Origin: Pseudomonadota bacterium | GTDB taxonomy: Bacteria > Pseudomonadota > Alphaproteobacteria > Rhizobiales > Xanthobacteraceae | NCBI GenBank assembly: GCA_023387735.1 | Contig: JAEWHP010000036.1 | Coordinates: forward strand, 98,776-162,775 | Reading direction: 5' to 3' | Length of the DNA stretch: 64,000 nt | Shown here: one piece after another, positions 7,667 to 16,901 of the stretch | Numbering within the stretch: position 1 is the first letter of the stretch | Layout of the letters: every line of letters starts with the position of its first letter | Notes under the pieces: generated by a model | Told to the model about the DNA's origin: nothing | The model's input: only the letters and a program-made list of their open reading frames with translations | Databases searched by the model: none | Translations under genes and position numbers: made by a program

Positions 7667-8890
7667 TCACGAATTCACATGCACAAAATCCCGCAGCAGC
7701 GGATAGATCTCGTTGTTCCAGCGTTTTCCCGAGAACACGCCGTAATGGCCGACGCCGGCCTGCATGTGGTGCACCTTGCGATAGGCGCGCACACCCGTGC
7801 ACAGATCCTGCGCGGCGAGCGTCTGGCCGATCGAGCAGATGTCGTCCTTTTCGCCCTCGACCGTCATCAGGCCCATGCGCCTGATCGACGCCGGGTCGAC
7901 CTTCCGGCCGCGATGCATCAGCTTGCCTTGCGGCAACAGATGCTCCTGGAACACGTCGCGCACGGTCTCGATATAGAATTCCGCGGGCAGATCCATGACA
8001 GCGAAATATTCGTCGTAGAACGTCTTGATGATGTCAGCCTTCTCCTTCTCGCCCTTGGCCAGATGATTGGCGAGATCGATGTGCTGCTTGATGTGGCGTT
8101 CGAGGTTCATCGACACGAACGCCGTGAGCTGCACGAAGCCGGGATAGACCTGGCGGAACGCGCCCTTGCACTGCACCGGCACGTAGTTGATCAGATTGTC
8201 CGCGAACCATTCGATCGGCTTGCTCTTGGCAAACTCGTTGACCTTGGTCGGCTGGATCCGCGTGTCGATCGGGCCGGCCATCAGCGTCAGCGTCGCCGGG
8301 CGCGCCGGATGATTGTCTTCCGACATCACGGCGGCCGCGGCGAGCGCCGAGACCGAGGGCTGGCAGATCGCCACCATGTGCGAGCGCGGGCCCATCTGGT
8401 CGAGGAAGGTGATCAGGTGGTCGGTGTAATCCTCGAGGCCGAAGCGGCCGGCTTGAAGCGGAATGTCGCGCGGATTGTGCCAGTCGGTGATGTAGACGTC
8501 GTGGTCCTGCAGCAGCGTCTTGACGGTGCCGCGCAGCAGGGTGGCGAAATGGCCGGACATCGGCGCCACCAGCAACAGCCGCGGCTGTTCCGGCGAGTTC
8601 TCCTTCTTGAAGTGCAGCAGCGAGCCGAACGGGGTGGCGAAGGTAACTTCCTCGGTTACCTCCAGCTCCTGGTTGCCGACCAGCACTTTGTCGATGCCGT
8701 AGGCAGGCCGGTGATAGGTCAGCGTCGAGCGCGAGATCAGTTCAAGCGAGGCGGCCAGCCGCCCGAACAATTTGTCGGACATGCCCTGGGGCACCAGGTT
8801 GAGATATTTCAGGGCCGCCGCGGCCCCGGTCCGCCATGGCGACGTCAGGTCCATGTGGTTCTGGTAGGCTTGGTACATCATTGGCATCAT
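7667..8890 (-). CDS. phaZ: Intracellular polyhydroxyalkanoate (PHB) depolymerase
   Basis: 407 residues, the usual length of the cytoplasmic PhaZ family that mobilises stored PHB to hydroxybutyrate oligomers. It carries the lipase-box-like AICQPSVSA with cysteine as nucleophile instead of serine, as in Ralstonia PhaZa1, and the C-terminal GHYGVFSG histidine motif. There is no signal peptide, consistent with intracellular action. The start given (MMPMMYQAYQ) is the usual family N-terminus. It is divergent from the glutathione transferase gene. Confidence 0.92.
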   Translation of the reverse strand: MMPMMYQAYQNHMDLTSPWRTGAAAALKYLNLVPQGMSDKLFGRLAASLELISRSTLTYHRPAYGIDKVLVGNQELEVTEEVTFATPFGSLLHFKKENSPEQPRLLLVAPMSGHFATLLRGTVKTLLQDHDVYITDWHNPRDIPLQAGRFGLEDYTDHLITFLDQMGPRSHMVAICQPSVSALAAAAVMSEDNHPARPATLTLMAGPIDTRIQPTKVNEFAKSKPIEWFADNLINYVPVQCKGAFRQVYPGFVQLTAFVSMNLERHIKQHIDLANHLAKGEKEKADIIKTFYDEYFAVMDLPAEFYIETVRDVFQEHLLPQGKLMHRGRKVDPASIRRMGLMTVEGEKDDICSIGQTLAAQDLCTGVRAYRKVHHMQAGVGHYGVFSGKRWNNEIYPLLRDFVHVNS

Positions 8891-8959
8891 TCACATCCGC
8901 CTTACTCCCTCGGGGCCATGCAATATCGAAGCCAGAGCAGGGCAGGCCGCCTGCAAAAC

Positions 8960-8975
8960 TGGCACGTGGCTTGCT
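8960..8975 (+). promoter_or_regulatory. Sigma-54 promoter of the glutathione transferase gene
   Basis: TGGCACG-TGGC-TTGCT fits the RpoN consensus TGGCACG-N4-TTGCW at every fixed base. Transcription would start near 8987, about 67 nt before the ATG at 9054. Confidence 0.7.
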
Positions 8976-9053
8976 CGGTAAATGGCCCGGCGCACAGGCT
9001 TTGGGCGGCTCCCAGGCCTGCCAGGCGGGCGTTTGCGTTTGAGGGAAGGCCAT

Positions 9054-9707
9054 ATGGCAAAGACCACACTGACCATCAGCAGCAAGAACTACTCATCCTG
9101 GTCGCTGCGCGGCTGGCTGTTGACGAAATTCTCGGGGCTCGAATTCGAGGAGGTCATCACCGCTCCCGACGATGCCTCGGCGCGGGCCGAAATCCTGCTG
9201 CTGTCGTCATCGATCCTGGTGCCGTGCCTGCGCCACGACGGCGCCACCGTCTGGGACACGCTGGCGATTGCCGAATACCTCAACGAGGTGATGCCGGATG
9301 CCGGCCTGCTGCCGGCGGACCGCATCCAGCGCGCCCATTGCCGGTCGATCTGCGGCGAAATCCATTCCGGCTTCACCACGCTGCGGGCTTCGCTGCCGGT
9401 CAACCTGAAGGGTCATTTTCCCGGCTTCAAGATCTGGTCGCGGGCGCAGGCCGACATCGACCGGGTCTGCACCATCTGGCGCGAATGCCTGGCCAAATCG
9501 GGCGGGCCGTTCCTGTTCGGCGAGCGCACCATGGCGGATGCGATGTACGCGCCCGTCGTCACCCGCTTCATGACCTACGACGTGAAGCTCGAGCCGAAGC
9601 TTGCGGCCTACGCCAGTACCATCATGGCGATGCCCGAGATGCAGGAATGGGTCGCGGCGGCGAAGGCCGAGCCGGCCGACATCGAGGAGCTCGAGGTCGA
9701 ATATTAG
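9054..9707 (+). CDS. Glutathione S-transferase family protein
   Basis: 217 residues. The ATG at 9054 is chosen for the GAGGGAAGG ribosome site at 9041-9049. The N-terminal thioredoxin-like domain has the catalytic-serine segment KNYSSWSLRGW and ends in the glutathione-binding WDTLAIAEYL. A helical C-terminal domain follows (FLFGERTMADAMYAPV). This matches the YfcF/SspA-like bacterial GST type. The substrate is unknown. Its own sigma-54-type promoter is unusual for a GST. Confidence 0.88.
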   Translation: MAKTTLTISSKNYSSWSLRGWLLTKFSGLEFEEVITAPDDASARAEILLLSSSILVPCLRHDGATVWDTLAIAEYLNEVMPDAGLLPADRIQRAHCRSICGEIHSGFTTLRASLPVNLKGHFPGFKIWSRAQADIDRVCTIWRECLAKSGGPFLFGERTMADAMYAPVVTRFMTYDVKLEPKLAAYASTIMAMPEMQEWVAAAKAEPADIEELEVEY

Positions 9708-9933
9708 GCAGGGTGCACACGGGCAAGGAGTTAACCTTTGTGGTTGGCCGGTAGCTGAACCCCTTCGTCGTCGTTCTGCATGTTGGGCGTCGCTTGGGAT
9801 TATGGACGACATCTAGCCGTGAACAACGGAGTACGGCGCACAATCAGTGATTCGGGCGCGGTTCGTTCCACCGCCGTTCCGAATGTTAAGATGGCGCGCG
9901 ACCGCGTCGCATTCTGACACAATCGGCGACGCG

Positions 9934-10155
9934 TCAGGCTCTCGCATTTTGCGCGCGCGGCAGCCGCCAGCCGACCACCGTGGCCTCGAGCAAACCGCCG
10001 GTCCTGTCATTGTGCCAGTGACCATCGATCCAGCGGCAGGCGAAGGGCAGCTGATAGGTTCCGCTGTGATCCTCGCACAGCACTTCGACGGGCTGGTCCG
10101 GCGGCGGGTCTCCGCTGCCGTCGAACTGCGCGAGCCGTTTTTCACGCGTTGCCAT
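9934..10155 (-). CDS. Small conserved hypothetical protein
   Basis: 73 residues, start at 10155 supported by a GGAGATTGG ribosome site 4 bases upstream. It is rich in Asp, His and Trp (ACRWIDGHWHNDRTGG) and has no signal peptide or membrane segment. The convergent GST gene ends about 230 bp away. I recognise the type as a Bradyrhizobium small hypothetical but know no function. Longer starts upstream lack a ribosome site. Confidence 0.55.
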   Translation of the reverse strand: MATREKRLAQFDGSGDPPPDQPVEVLCEDHSGTYQLPFACRWIDGHWHNDRTGGLLEATVVGWRLPRAQNARA

Positions 10156-10350
10156 ATAACCAATCTCCACTGCCGCCGCCTGCAAACGCCGGTCTGAGGA
10201 TCGCGGCTAAATCCAACCTACGTAACTGCTGAAAGCACAACGCCCGAATGAGGTATCAGTGTGGTATCAGTGAGGTAGACCGCCTGCATCGCGCAAATTG
10301 CCGTGATGAAAGTTCCTGGTGCCGCGAACGCCAATGTGAATGAGGAATTG

Positions 10351-10701
10351 ATGATTAGCCGAACCGCCAGGATCAAATGGATCGCAGCGCTCGTGATTGC
10401 AGCACTCCCCGCGAGCGTTCATGCGCAGGACGTTCCCGGAATCGAAATCTGCACCGTCGAAAAGACCATGGAGCGGCGCACCAGTTGCCTGCAGAGCAAT
10501 GTCGACTTCCTGCAGAAGACGATCACCAAACTCACAACCGACCACCAGCAGAAGATCGATGCCTCCAACCGGCAGATCGAGGCGCTGAAGAACGCGGTCG
10601 TGGGCTTGCAGAAGATGGTTGCCGAGTTGCAGACGGCGCAAAGCAAAGCGGCTGACGACGCCAAGAAAGCTGCCGCGCCGGCAAAGGAGGGCGCGAAGTA
10701 G
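10351..10701 (+). CDS. Small secreted coiled-coil protein
   Basis: 116 residues. The ATG at 10351 follows GAGGAATTG directly. The signal peptide ends near AHA/VHAQ (about residue 26). The mature protein has two cysteines (IEICTVEK and TSCLQSN), then a long heptad-rich helix (about 45-100) and an Ala/Lys tail. The function is unknown; a periplasmic coiled coil is what the sequence supports. A short direct repeat (GGTATCAGTG twice, 10253-10276) lies upstream. Confidence 0.7.
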   Translation: MISRTARIKWIAALVIAALPASVHAQDVPGIEICTVEKTMERRTSCLQSNVDFLQKTITKLTTDHQQKIDASNRQIEALKNAVVGLQKMVAELQTAQSKAADDAKKAAAPAKEGAK

Positions 10702-10716
10702 AAGCGGACAGCGGGA

Positions 10717-11823
10717 TCAGGACACCCGGTATTGCTCCATCACCGCCTTGTCCGGCTCGTAACCGAGCCCCGGTCCCTGCGGCACCTCGATATCGCCATT
10801 GGCATCGACATCGATGCGGCCACGCCAGAGACACGCCGCGCGCTTCATGTAGAACACCTCGACAAAGGTGGCGTCGTCGCGCAGCGACATCAGTTGGAGC
10901 GTCGCGAGGAAGCCGGGTCCGAAATACGGCGAATGCGGCGCAAGCCGGATGCCGAATTCGTCGGCGAGGGCTGCGACCTTCAGATACTCGGTGATGCCGC
11001 CGACCTTGATCACCGAGGGTTGCGCGTGGCTCACGGCGCCCGCCTTCATCATCTCCCGGAACTGATAGGCGGTGCAGGCATTCTCGCCGGCCGCGATGTT
11101 GAGCCCGCCTTTGCTGCGCACCTCGGCCAGTGTCGCAAAATCCTCCGGCGGCCAGACCGGCTCCTCGAGGAACAGCGGCGCGGCATCCCGGCAGGCATGC
11201 GCGAACGCGATGGCGGCCCCACCATCGAGCGGACAGTTCATGTCGACCATTAGTGGAATGCCGGGCCCGATCGCCTGCCGCGCGGCAAATACCGCAGGCG
11301 TCGTGGTCTCGTGCAGCTTGATCGCCTTGTAGCCCAGCCGCAGCGCCGCCTCGCATTCGCGCGCAATGAGATCCGGACTGCCGATCCGCAGCAGGCTGGC
11401 ATAGGCGGGAATCCGCGTACGTTTGGCTTCGCCGATCAGGCGATTCAGCGGCACGCCCTTCACCTTCGCAGCAAGGTCCCACAGGGCGATATCGAGCGCC
11501 GAAATCGCAAACATGGTGATGCCATAGCGGCCGAACAGATGCAGGTTGCGCTGGATCTGCTCCATGAAGGCGGGAATGCCGGCCGCATCAGGGACCTCAA
11601 GGCCGCGTGCCTGCGGCGCGATCATCTCCTCGACGGCGCTCAAATTGGTTCGCGGGCTGACATAGGCAAAGGCATCGCCCCAGCCGGTGATGCCGGCATC
11701 GGTTGAGACCTCGACCATGATGATTTCGAGCGCCGAGATCGCCGAGGCGCCTTGCTTGAAGCTCGCCACCCCCGCGTCGTAGGGGATGCGGATATGGTGC
11801 GCCCGGACGTCGGTGATCAGCAT
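10717..11823 (-). CDS. Enolase-superfamily mandelate racemase / muconate lactonizing-type enzyme
   Basis: 368 residues. N-terminal capping domain, then a TIM barrel with IKLHE (K-x-H where the superfamily usually has K-x-K), metal ligands in VDMNCP (Asp), FLEEPVWP (Glu) and AAGENA (Glu), and APHSPYFGP supplying a possible general-base histidine. It probably dehydrates or isomerises a sugar acid or related carboxylate; the substrate cannot be read from the sequence. It is divergent from the bicupin/lactonase run and may belong to the same pathway. Confidence 0.82.
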   Translation of the reverse strand: MLITDVRAHHIRIPYDAGVASFKQGASAISALEIIMVEVSTDAGITGWGDAFAYVSPRTNLSAVEEMIAPQARGLEVPDAAGIPAFMEQIQRNLHLFGRYGITMFAISALDIALWDLAAKVKGVPLNRLIGEAKRTRIPAYASLLRIGSPDLIARECEAALRLGYKAIKLHETTTPAVFAARQAIGPGIPLMVDMNCPLDGGAAIAFAHACRDAAPLFLEEPVWPPEDFATLAEVRSKGGLNIAAGENACTAYQFREMMKAGAVSHAQPSVIKVGGITEYLKVAALADEFGIRLAPHSPYFGPGFLATLQLMSLRDDATFVEVFYMKRAACLWRGRIDVDANGDIEVPQGPGLGYEPDKAVMEQYRVS

Positions 11824-12159
11824 AATTCCCCCATCGACTGCGTCTTAACTGGCAAGCCTTGCCGACAATTTACGCAAGGCAACTCTCGTCATCGTTCGCG
11901 GGAATTGCAAGGTTGGCGATGAGGGACAAGGCAGCATCAAGCAGCATACTGTCTAACGCACTGTATTCCCTAAATTTTGCTCAATCGGCTTACCCCGAAG
12001 CGTCCCTCGGGTGTCGATGCGATGCTCCGCGCCCCAACTGGCCCGGAATTCGCATTGCAGCATAGGTCCGTCAGCCGGCGATTCCGGGCGCCCTGCCAAA
12101 GCTGAGCAGCAATTGAACAGGCCTCAGGTCTCGCTGAAATTCAGGGATTGGAGGGTGCC
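11824..12159. other. Divergent promoter region between enolase-type and bicupin genes
   Basis: 336 bp without a gene. An inverted repeat GCCTTGC (11856-11862) / GCAAGGC (11874-11880) lies 33 bp before the enolase-type start and could be an operator. No sigma-54, FixK or EcfG motif is seen. Confidence 0.4.
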
Positions 12160-13302
12160 ATGAACATACATGCCGCGGTTGATCTGAAATGGCCTGGCCT
12201 GACGCGCCCGAGCGGCGATCCTCTCCGCCTGAACAACAGGAATTTCGTGGCGATCGATCGCGACCGGAATGCTTCGCACGAGCCGACCTATCGCCCGCAG
12301 GCGCTCTACAATCGCGCCAACGAAGGCTTCCATGCCAACAACGAAACCTTCCTGCTCCACGAAGTCTCGACAAACCTGCCGATCTACCGGTCCGATACCG
12401 GCCCTACCGATTTCCATCTTCACCTTCCGCCCGGCGGTTACCAGCTCGTGCTGGTGACGTCGGGCGTGTTCACCTTCGACTACGATGGCCGGTTCTATTA
12501 CGTCGGCCCCGGTTCGGTGATGCTGCAGAGCGCGATCGTGCATCGCCAGCTCTTTTACACCTGGTCGGGACTGTCGACCGAAGAGAACCTGAAGACGCCG
12601 CAGACCGTGGTGCCGGATCCGATGTCGATGGGTTATTCCGGCAAATTCCTCGAAGCCTTCATCACCGATCCCACGACCTTCCCCAACCCGACGGTGGTGG
12701 ATCACGACCATATCAACGAGGAGGAAACGCCACGTGTGGCCTGGAGCCATCCGCTGCATGATCGTCCGGCCGATGCCTGCTTCTGGCTGCAGGACCCGCT
12801 GGAGCTGGAAGCACTGTTCAAGCCGCTGCCGGCAGGCTCGCCGATCAAATCCTCCGGGCCTGTCTACATGCGTGACATCGGGATCGAGGTCCCGAGCGGT
12901 CGCCTGACAACAGGACATATCATCGCGACCGATCCGCGAGGCCAGTCGCTGTTGCCGAAGAGCGCCTCCGCGGTCGCGGACACCGCCTTCCTTGGGAAGG
13001 GCGAGGTCGTCATCTATCGCGTCATTCGCGGCACCGCCGAATTCACGAACAGCGCGGGCGAAAATTTCGAGCTTGCGACCGGCGACACGGTCACGGCGGG
13101 CAAGAACACGATCAATCTGGTGGGATTGGGTGAGAATACCCAGGTGCTCCGGCTGGGTTTGCTGAAGGGCATCGAGAATCTTCGCGGCTGGACGCCGACG
13201 CAGCGCGACGAAATTGACGGCCTGGCCGGTCAGATCATTACGCGGACGGACGTCCGTCCGTTGCGCAACGAAGGCAAGCCGGTCGGGTATTTGTACGAGT
13301 AA
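12160..13302 (+). CDS. Bicupin-like protein of unknown function
   Basis: 380 residues, ATG at 12160 with GGAGG at 12150-12154. Two regions look like cupin barrels. One is at about 85-135 (DFHLHLPPGGYQ, then DGRFYYVGPGSVMLQ, then VHRQLF), with histidines that could bind metal. A second C-terminal region spans about 285-345 (GEVVIYRVIRGTAEFT, then LATGDTVTAG). No signal peptide. It starts the plus-strand run of catabolic-looking genes, so a role in small-molecule oxidation or isomerisation is inferred. Confidence 0.6.
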   Translation: MNIHAAVDLKWPGLTRPSGDPLRLNNRNFVAIDRDRNASHEPTYRPQALYNRANEGFHANNETFLLHEVSTNLPIYRSDTGPTDFHLHLPPGGYQLVLVTSGVFTFDYDGRFYYVGPGSVMLQSAIVHRQLFYTWSGLSTEENLKTPQTVVPDPMSMGYSGKFLEAFITDPTTFPNPTVVDHDHINEEETPRVAWSHPLHDRPADACFWLQDPLELEALFKPLPAGSPIKSSGPVYMRDIGIEVPSGRLTTGHIIATDPRGQSLLPKSASAVADTAFLGKGEVVIYRVIRGTAEFTNSAGENFELATGDTVTAGKNTINLVGLGENTQVLRLGLLKGIENLRGWTPTQRDEIDGLAGQIITRTDVRPLRNEGKPVGYLYE

Positions 13303-13486
13303 GCCGACAACGCTCATTCGCCTGTGTCCAGGCATCGCGCCGCCGCTCGCCCCGGTAATACCTGTTGCGCAGGTCGCCGGGTTGGCAAGCCTGATCTGCT
13401 TTGCCATAACATGACGCAACGAAATGTTGCGCGTGCGGAATCGAATCGAAATCCGCCTGCAGCCAAAAGCAAGCCGGGAGGATTTC

Positions 13487-14413
13487 ATGGCCAATATCCG
13501 CGTTCTCGCCACCGATCTGGAATTTCCGGAAGGGCCGGTGGTGATGCCCGACGGCTCCGTGGTGCTGGTCGAGATCCGCGGCAAGCGGCTGACGCGGGTT
13601 TATCCCGATGGCCGCAAGGAGGTGGTTGCCGAAATCCCCGGCGGCCCCAACGGCGCGGCGCTCGGCCCCGACGGCAAGATGTACATCTGCAACAATGGCG
13701 GCTTCAGCTGGATTCCGACCGGCAAGATGATCATGCCGGGGCCGCAGCCCGACGACTATCAGGGCGGTTCGATCCAGCGCGTCGATCTTCAAAGCGGCAA
13801 GGTCGAGACGGTGGTCGCCAAATGCGGCGAGCATGCGCTACGCGGGCCGAACGACCTGGTGTTCGACAAGCACGGCGGCCTCTGGTTCTCCGAACTCGGC
13901 AAGCGCCGGGCCCGCGAAATGGATGTCGGCGGGATGTACTATGTGAAGCCGGGCATGAAGGAGGTCGTCGAGGTCGTGCATGGCGTGCTGCCGGCCAATG
14001 GCATCGGGCTCTCGCCCGACGAGAACACCGTCTACATCGCGGAAACGCCGACCGCGCGTCTCTGGGCCTACGACCTTTCCGCGCCCGGAACATTGAAGCC
14101 GCGCGACGTCATCTATCGCGGCGAGCGTGGCAAGCCGATCGCGGGTCTGGGCGGCTATCAGATGTTCGACTCGCTCGCGGTCGAGGCAAACGGCAACGTC
14201 TGCGTCGCGACGCTGATTTCGGGCTGCATCTCGGTGATCGCGCCCGACGGCACGCTGGTCGAGCAGGTCCCGACCGGCGACCGCGTCACCACCAACATCG
14301 CGTTCGGGGGGCCGGAACTGAAGACGGCGTATATCACGCTGTCGGGCAAGGGCGAGCTGATCGCGATGGACTGGCCGCGATCTGGACTGGCGCTGAATTA
14401 TTTGAACAAGTGA
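13487..14413 (+). CDS. SMP-30/gluconolactonase/LRE-family lactonase
   Basis: 308 residues; ATG at 13487 follows GGGAGGAT. Beta-propeller features include LEFPEGPVVMPDG (metal-ligand Glu), GPNGAALGPDGKMYICNNGG, GPNDLVFDKHGGLWFSE and NGIGLSPDENTVYIAET. Such enzymes hydrolyse sugar lactones or related esters. Placed after the bicupin gene and near an enolase-family dehydratase, it fits a sugar-acid or lactone degradation pathway, though the substrate is unproven. Confidence 0.85.
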   Translation: MANIRVLATDLEFPEGPVVMPDGSVVLVEIRGKRLTRVYPDGRKEVVAEIPGGPNGAALGPDGKMYICNNGGFSWIPTGKMIMPGPQPDDYQGGSIQRVDLQSGKVETVVAKCGEHALRGPNDLVFDKHGGLWFSELGKRRAREMDVGGMYYVKPGMKEVVEVVHGVLPANGIGLSPDENTVYIAETPTARLWAYDLSAPGTLKPRDVIYRGERGKPIAGLGGYQMFDSLAVEANGNVCVATLISGCISVIAPDGTLVEQVPTGDRVTTNIAFGGPELKTAYITLSGKGELIAMDWPRSGLALNYLNK

Positions 14414-14434
14414 CGATTGCGCCAAAGGGCGATT

Positions 14435-14515
14435 GTCATTCCGGGATGGTGCGTTAGCACCAGACCCGGAATCTCGAGATTCCAGGTTCGATGCTTCGCA
14501 TCGCTCCGGAATGAC
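14435..14515. repeat. Palindromic intergenic repeat, family A, copy 3 (inverted)
   Basis: The order of the two hairpin arms is reversed relative to copy 1: GTGCGTTAGCAC comes first and GATGCTTCGCATC last, around the CTCGAGA centre. It is therefore inserted in the opposite orientation. Confidence 0.9.
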
Positions 14516-14561
14516 AGACGATAGACCGCTTCGCTCCTCGCAGTCGGAGAAAAGACAAGAG

Positions 14562-15155
14562 ATGGCCTTCCTGGAACCGGTTACCCTCAAAGGCGCGCAT
14601 GCACGGCTGGAGCCGCTGTCGCAGGATCAATGCGACGGGCTCACCGAAGCGGTGCGGGACGGCGAGCTGTGGAAGCTCTGGTACACATTCATCCCGACCG
14701 CGGAAAGCATGCAGAAGGAGATTGATCGGCGGCTCGCGCTGTACGCGGCAGGCGCGATGCTGCCGTTCACGGTCTATGATGCCGACGGCAGGATTGCGGG
14801 CATGACGACCTACATGAACGTCGACGCCGCCAACCGCCGGGTCGAGATCGGTTCGACCTGGTACGCCAAGCGTGTGCAGCGCAGCGCGCTCAATACGCAG
14901 TGCAAGTTGCTGCTGCTGGCGCATGCTTTCGAGAAGCTCGATTGCATCGCGGTAGAGTTCCGCACGCACTTCTTCAATCACCAGAGCCGGCGCGGCATCG
15001 AACGTCTGGGCGCCAAGCAGGATGGTATCCTGCGCAACCACCAGATCGCGCCGAACGGCACGTTGCGCGACACCGTGGTTTACAGCATCATCGCCAGCGA
15101 ATGGCCGACGGTGAAGGCCCATCTCAACTATCAACTCAACGAGAAGACGCGGTAA
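14562..15155 (+). CDS. GNAT-family N-acetyltransferase (RimJ/RimL type)
   Basis: 197 residues, start at 14562 (MAFLEPVTLKG). It has the pattern of the RimJ/RimL group: LKGAHARLEPL start, FTVYDADGRIAGMTTYMNVD central strands, IGSTWYAKRVQRSALN acetyl-CoA loop region and a C-terminal IERLGAKQDGILRNH. It transfers an acetyl group to an amine on a protein or small molecule; the target is unknown. The GMC gene follows after 27 bp, so co-transcription is likely. Confidence 0.82.
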   Translation: MAFLEPVTLKGAHARLEPLSQDQCDGLTEAVRDGELWKLWYTFIPTAESMQKEIDRRLALYAAGAMLPFTVYDADGRIAGMTTYMNVDAANRRVEIGSTWYAKRVQRSALNTQCKLLLLAHAFEKLDCIAVEFRTHFFNHQSRRGIERLGAKQDGILRNHQIAPNGTLRDTVVYSIIASEWPTVKAHLNYQLNEKTR

Positions 15156-15182
15156 CGTTCACGCCGCGCTAGAAGCGACAAG

Positions 15183-16826
15183 ATGGAAACGTTCGATTAC
15201 GTGATTATCGGCGCGGGCTCCGCGGGAAGCGTGCTCGCCAACCGGCTCGGCGAAGATACCGCCACCCGCATCTGCGTGCTCGAGGCGGGACCGAGCGACT
15301 GGCATCCGTACATCCATCTGCCGGCCGGTTTCATCAAGACGTTCCACATGAAGAGCGTCAACTGGGCCTATCAGCAGGAGCCGGGGCCGTGGACCGGCGG
15401 CCGCAGCATCTACGCGCCGCGTGGCAAGACGCTGGGCGGTTCGTCCTCCATCAACGGGCACATCTACAACCGCGGCCAGCGCCAGGATTTCGATACCTGG
15501 GCACAACAGGGCAACCGTGGCTGGGGCTATCCGGACATTCTGCCGTATTTCAAGCGGATGGAACGACGGGTCGGGGAGGGCGATGAGACCTATCGCGGGC
15601 GCGATGGCAGCCTGACCGTCACCACGATGGACTGGAACGACCCGCTGTGCGAGGCCTTCATGGAAGGCGCCATGAGCCTAGGCATCCCGCGCAACCCCGA
15701 CTACAACGGCGCGATCCAGGAGGGCGTGTCCTACTGCCAGCGCACCATCGAGAACGGCCTGCGCATGAGCGCTGCGAAAGCGTTCCTGCATCCGGCGCGG
15801 AAGCGGGGAAATGTCGACGTGCGGACGCATGCGCATGTCACCAACATCATTTTCGAGGGCAAGCGCGCCGTCGGCGTGCGTTACCTCAGGGGTGGCAAGG
15901 GCGGTACGCCCGTCGAGGTGCGCGCCAGCAAGGAAGTCATTCTCTCCGGCGGCGCCTATAACTCGCCGCAGGTGCTGCAGCTGTCCGGCGTCGGTTCGCC
16001 GGAGCTGTTGCAATCGCACGGCATCGAGGTTCGTCATGCGCTGCCGGGCGTCGGCGAAGGGCTGCAGGATCACTACGCGCCGCGTTCGGTTGCGCGGGTG
16101 AAGAACATCCGGACCATCAACGAACTGCGGCGCGGCCTGAGCCTGTGGGTCGAGGCGCTGAAGTGGGCTACCACCCGGCGCGGGCTGCTCTCGCTGTCGC
16201 CGACCATGGTCTATTGCTTCTGGCACTCCGGCGAGACCACCGAAAGCTCCGACCTGCAGCTGACGTTTACGCCGGCGAGCTACAAGGAAGGCGTGCAGGG
16301 CCAGCTCGAGGACGAGCCAGGGATGACCGTCGCCTCATGGCAGCAGCGGCCGGAGAGCCGCGGCTATGTTCGCATCCGCTCCGCCGATCCGTTCGCGCCG
16401 CCGATCATCCAGACCAATTACCTGGTCGAGGAGATCGATCGCCGCGTCGTCGTCGCCGGCATGAAGCTGGCACGGCGGCTGCTGCAGTCTGCGCCGCTCG
16501 CGCCCTATTACGCCTACGAGGATTTCCCCGGCCCCAAGGTGCAGAGCGACGATGAATTCCTCGCTGCCGCCACCGAGCGCGGCACCACCACGTTCCATCC
16601 TGGCTGCACCTGCCGCATGGGACCGGCCGATACGAAATGGGCCGTGGTCGATGACCAGTTGCGGGTGCACGGGCTGCAGGGCCTGCGCGTGGTCGACGCC
16701 TCGATTATGCCGCGGATGATTTCGGCCAACCTCAACGCCTCGACGCTGATGATCGCCGACAAGGCCTCCGACATGATCCGCGGCAAGACCGCGCCGGAAG
16801 CGGTGCGGTTTCCGGTGTCGGCCTAG
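15183..16826 (+). CDS. GMC-family FAD oxidoreductase (choline/alcohol dehydrogenase-like)
   Basis: 547 residues. N-terminal dinucleotide site GAGSAGSVLANRL, the GMC signature GKTLGGSSSINGHIYNRG, and C-terminal catalytic residues FHPGCTCRMG (His) and NLNASTLM (Asn), the His-Asn pair of choline oxidase-type enzymes. It oxidises an alcohol to an aldehyde with FAD. The length matches choline dehydrogenase, but neighbours suggest a catabolic alcohol rather than betaine synthesis (no betaine aldehyde dehydrogenase nearby). Confidence 0.9.
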   Translation: METFDYVIIGAGSAGSVLANRLGEDTATRICVLEAGPSDWHPYIHLPAGFIKTFHMKSVNWAYQQEPGPWTGGRSIYAPRGKTLGGSSSINGHIYNRGQRQDFDTWAQQGNRGWGYPDILPYFKRMERRVGEGDETYRGRDGSLTVTTMDWNDPLCEAFMEGAMSLGIPRNPDYNGAIQEGVSYCQRTIENGLRMSAAKAFLHPARKRGNVDVRTHAHVTNIIFEGKRAVGVRYLRGGKGGTPVEVRASKEVILSGGAYNSPQVLQLSGVGSPELLQSHGIEVRHALPGVGEGLQDHYAPRSVARVKNIRTINELRRGLSLWVEALKWATTRRGLLSLSPTMVYCFWHSGETTESSDLQLTFTPASYKEGVQGQLEDEPGMTVASWQQRPESRGYVRIRSADPFAPPIIQTNYLVEEIDRRVVVAGMKLARRLLQSAPLAPYYAYEDFPGPKVQSDDEFLAAATERGTTTFHPGCTCRMGPADTKWAVVDDQLRVHGLQGLRVVDASIMPRMISANLNASTLMIADKASDMIRGKTAPEAVRFPVSA

Positions 16827-16847
16827 AACCCCCTCGCGCAAACCTCC

Positions 16848-16880
16848 GTCATGCCCGGCCTTGTGCCGGGCATCCACGTC
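16848..16880. repeat. Partial palindromic repeat, family D
   Basis: GTCATGCCCGGCC-TTGT-GCCGGGCATCCACGTC matches one half of the 57576-57656 element. It lies between convergent GMC and monooxygenase genes and could serve as a terminator hairpin. Confidence 0.7.
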
Positions 16881-16901
16881 TTCACGCTGAAGCGCCGGGC
16901 C

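Noticed and set aside
7349..9754. An 801-codon plus-strand open frame antisense to phaZ and running across the GST gene
   Set aside because: It is the mirror frame of a high-GC gene, composed of Arg/His/Gly-rich sequence, and the phaZ and GST frames carry recognisable motifs.
12124..13584. Long minus-strand frame opposite the bicupin gene
   Set aside because: Arg/His-rich shadow; the plus frame has a ribosome site and balanced composition.
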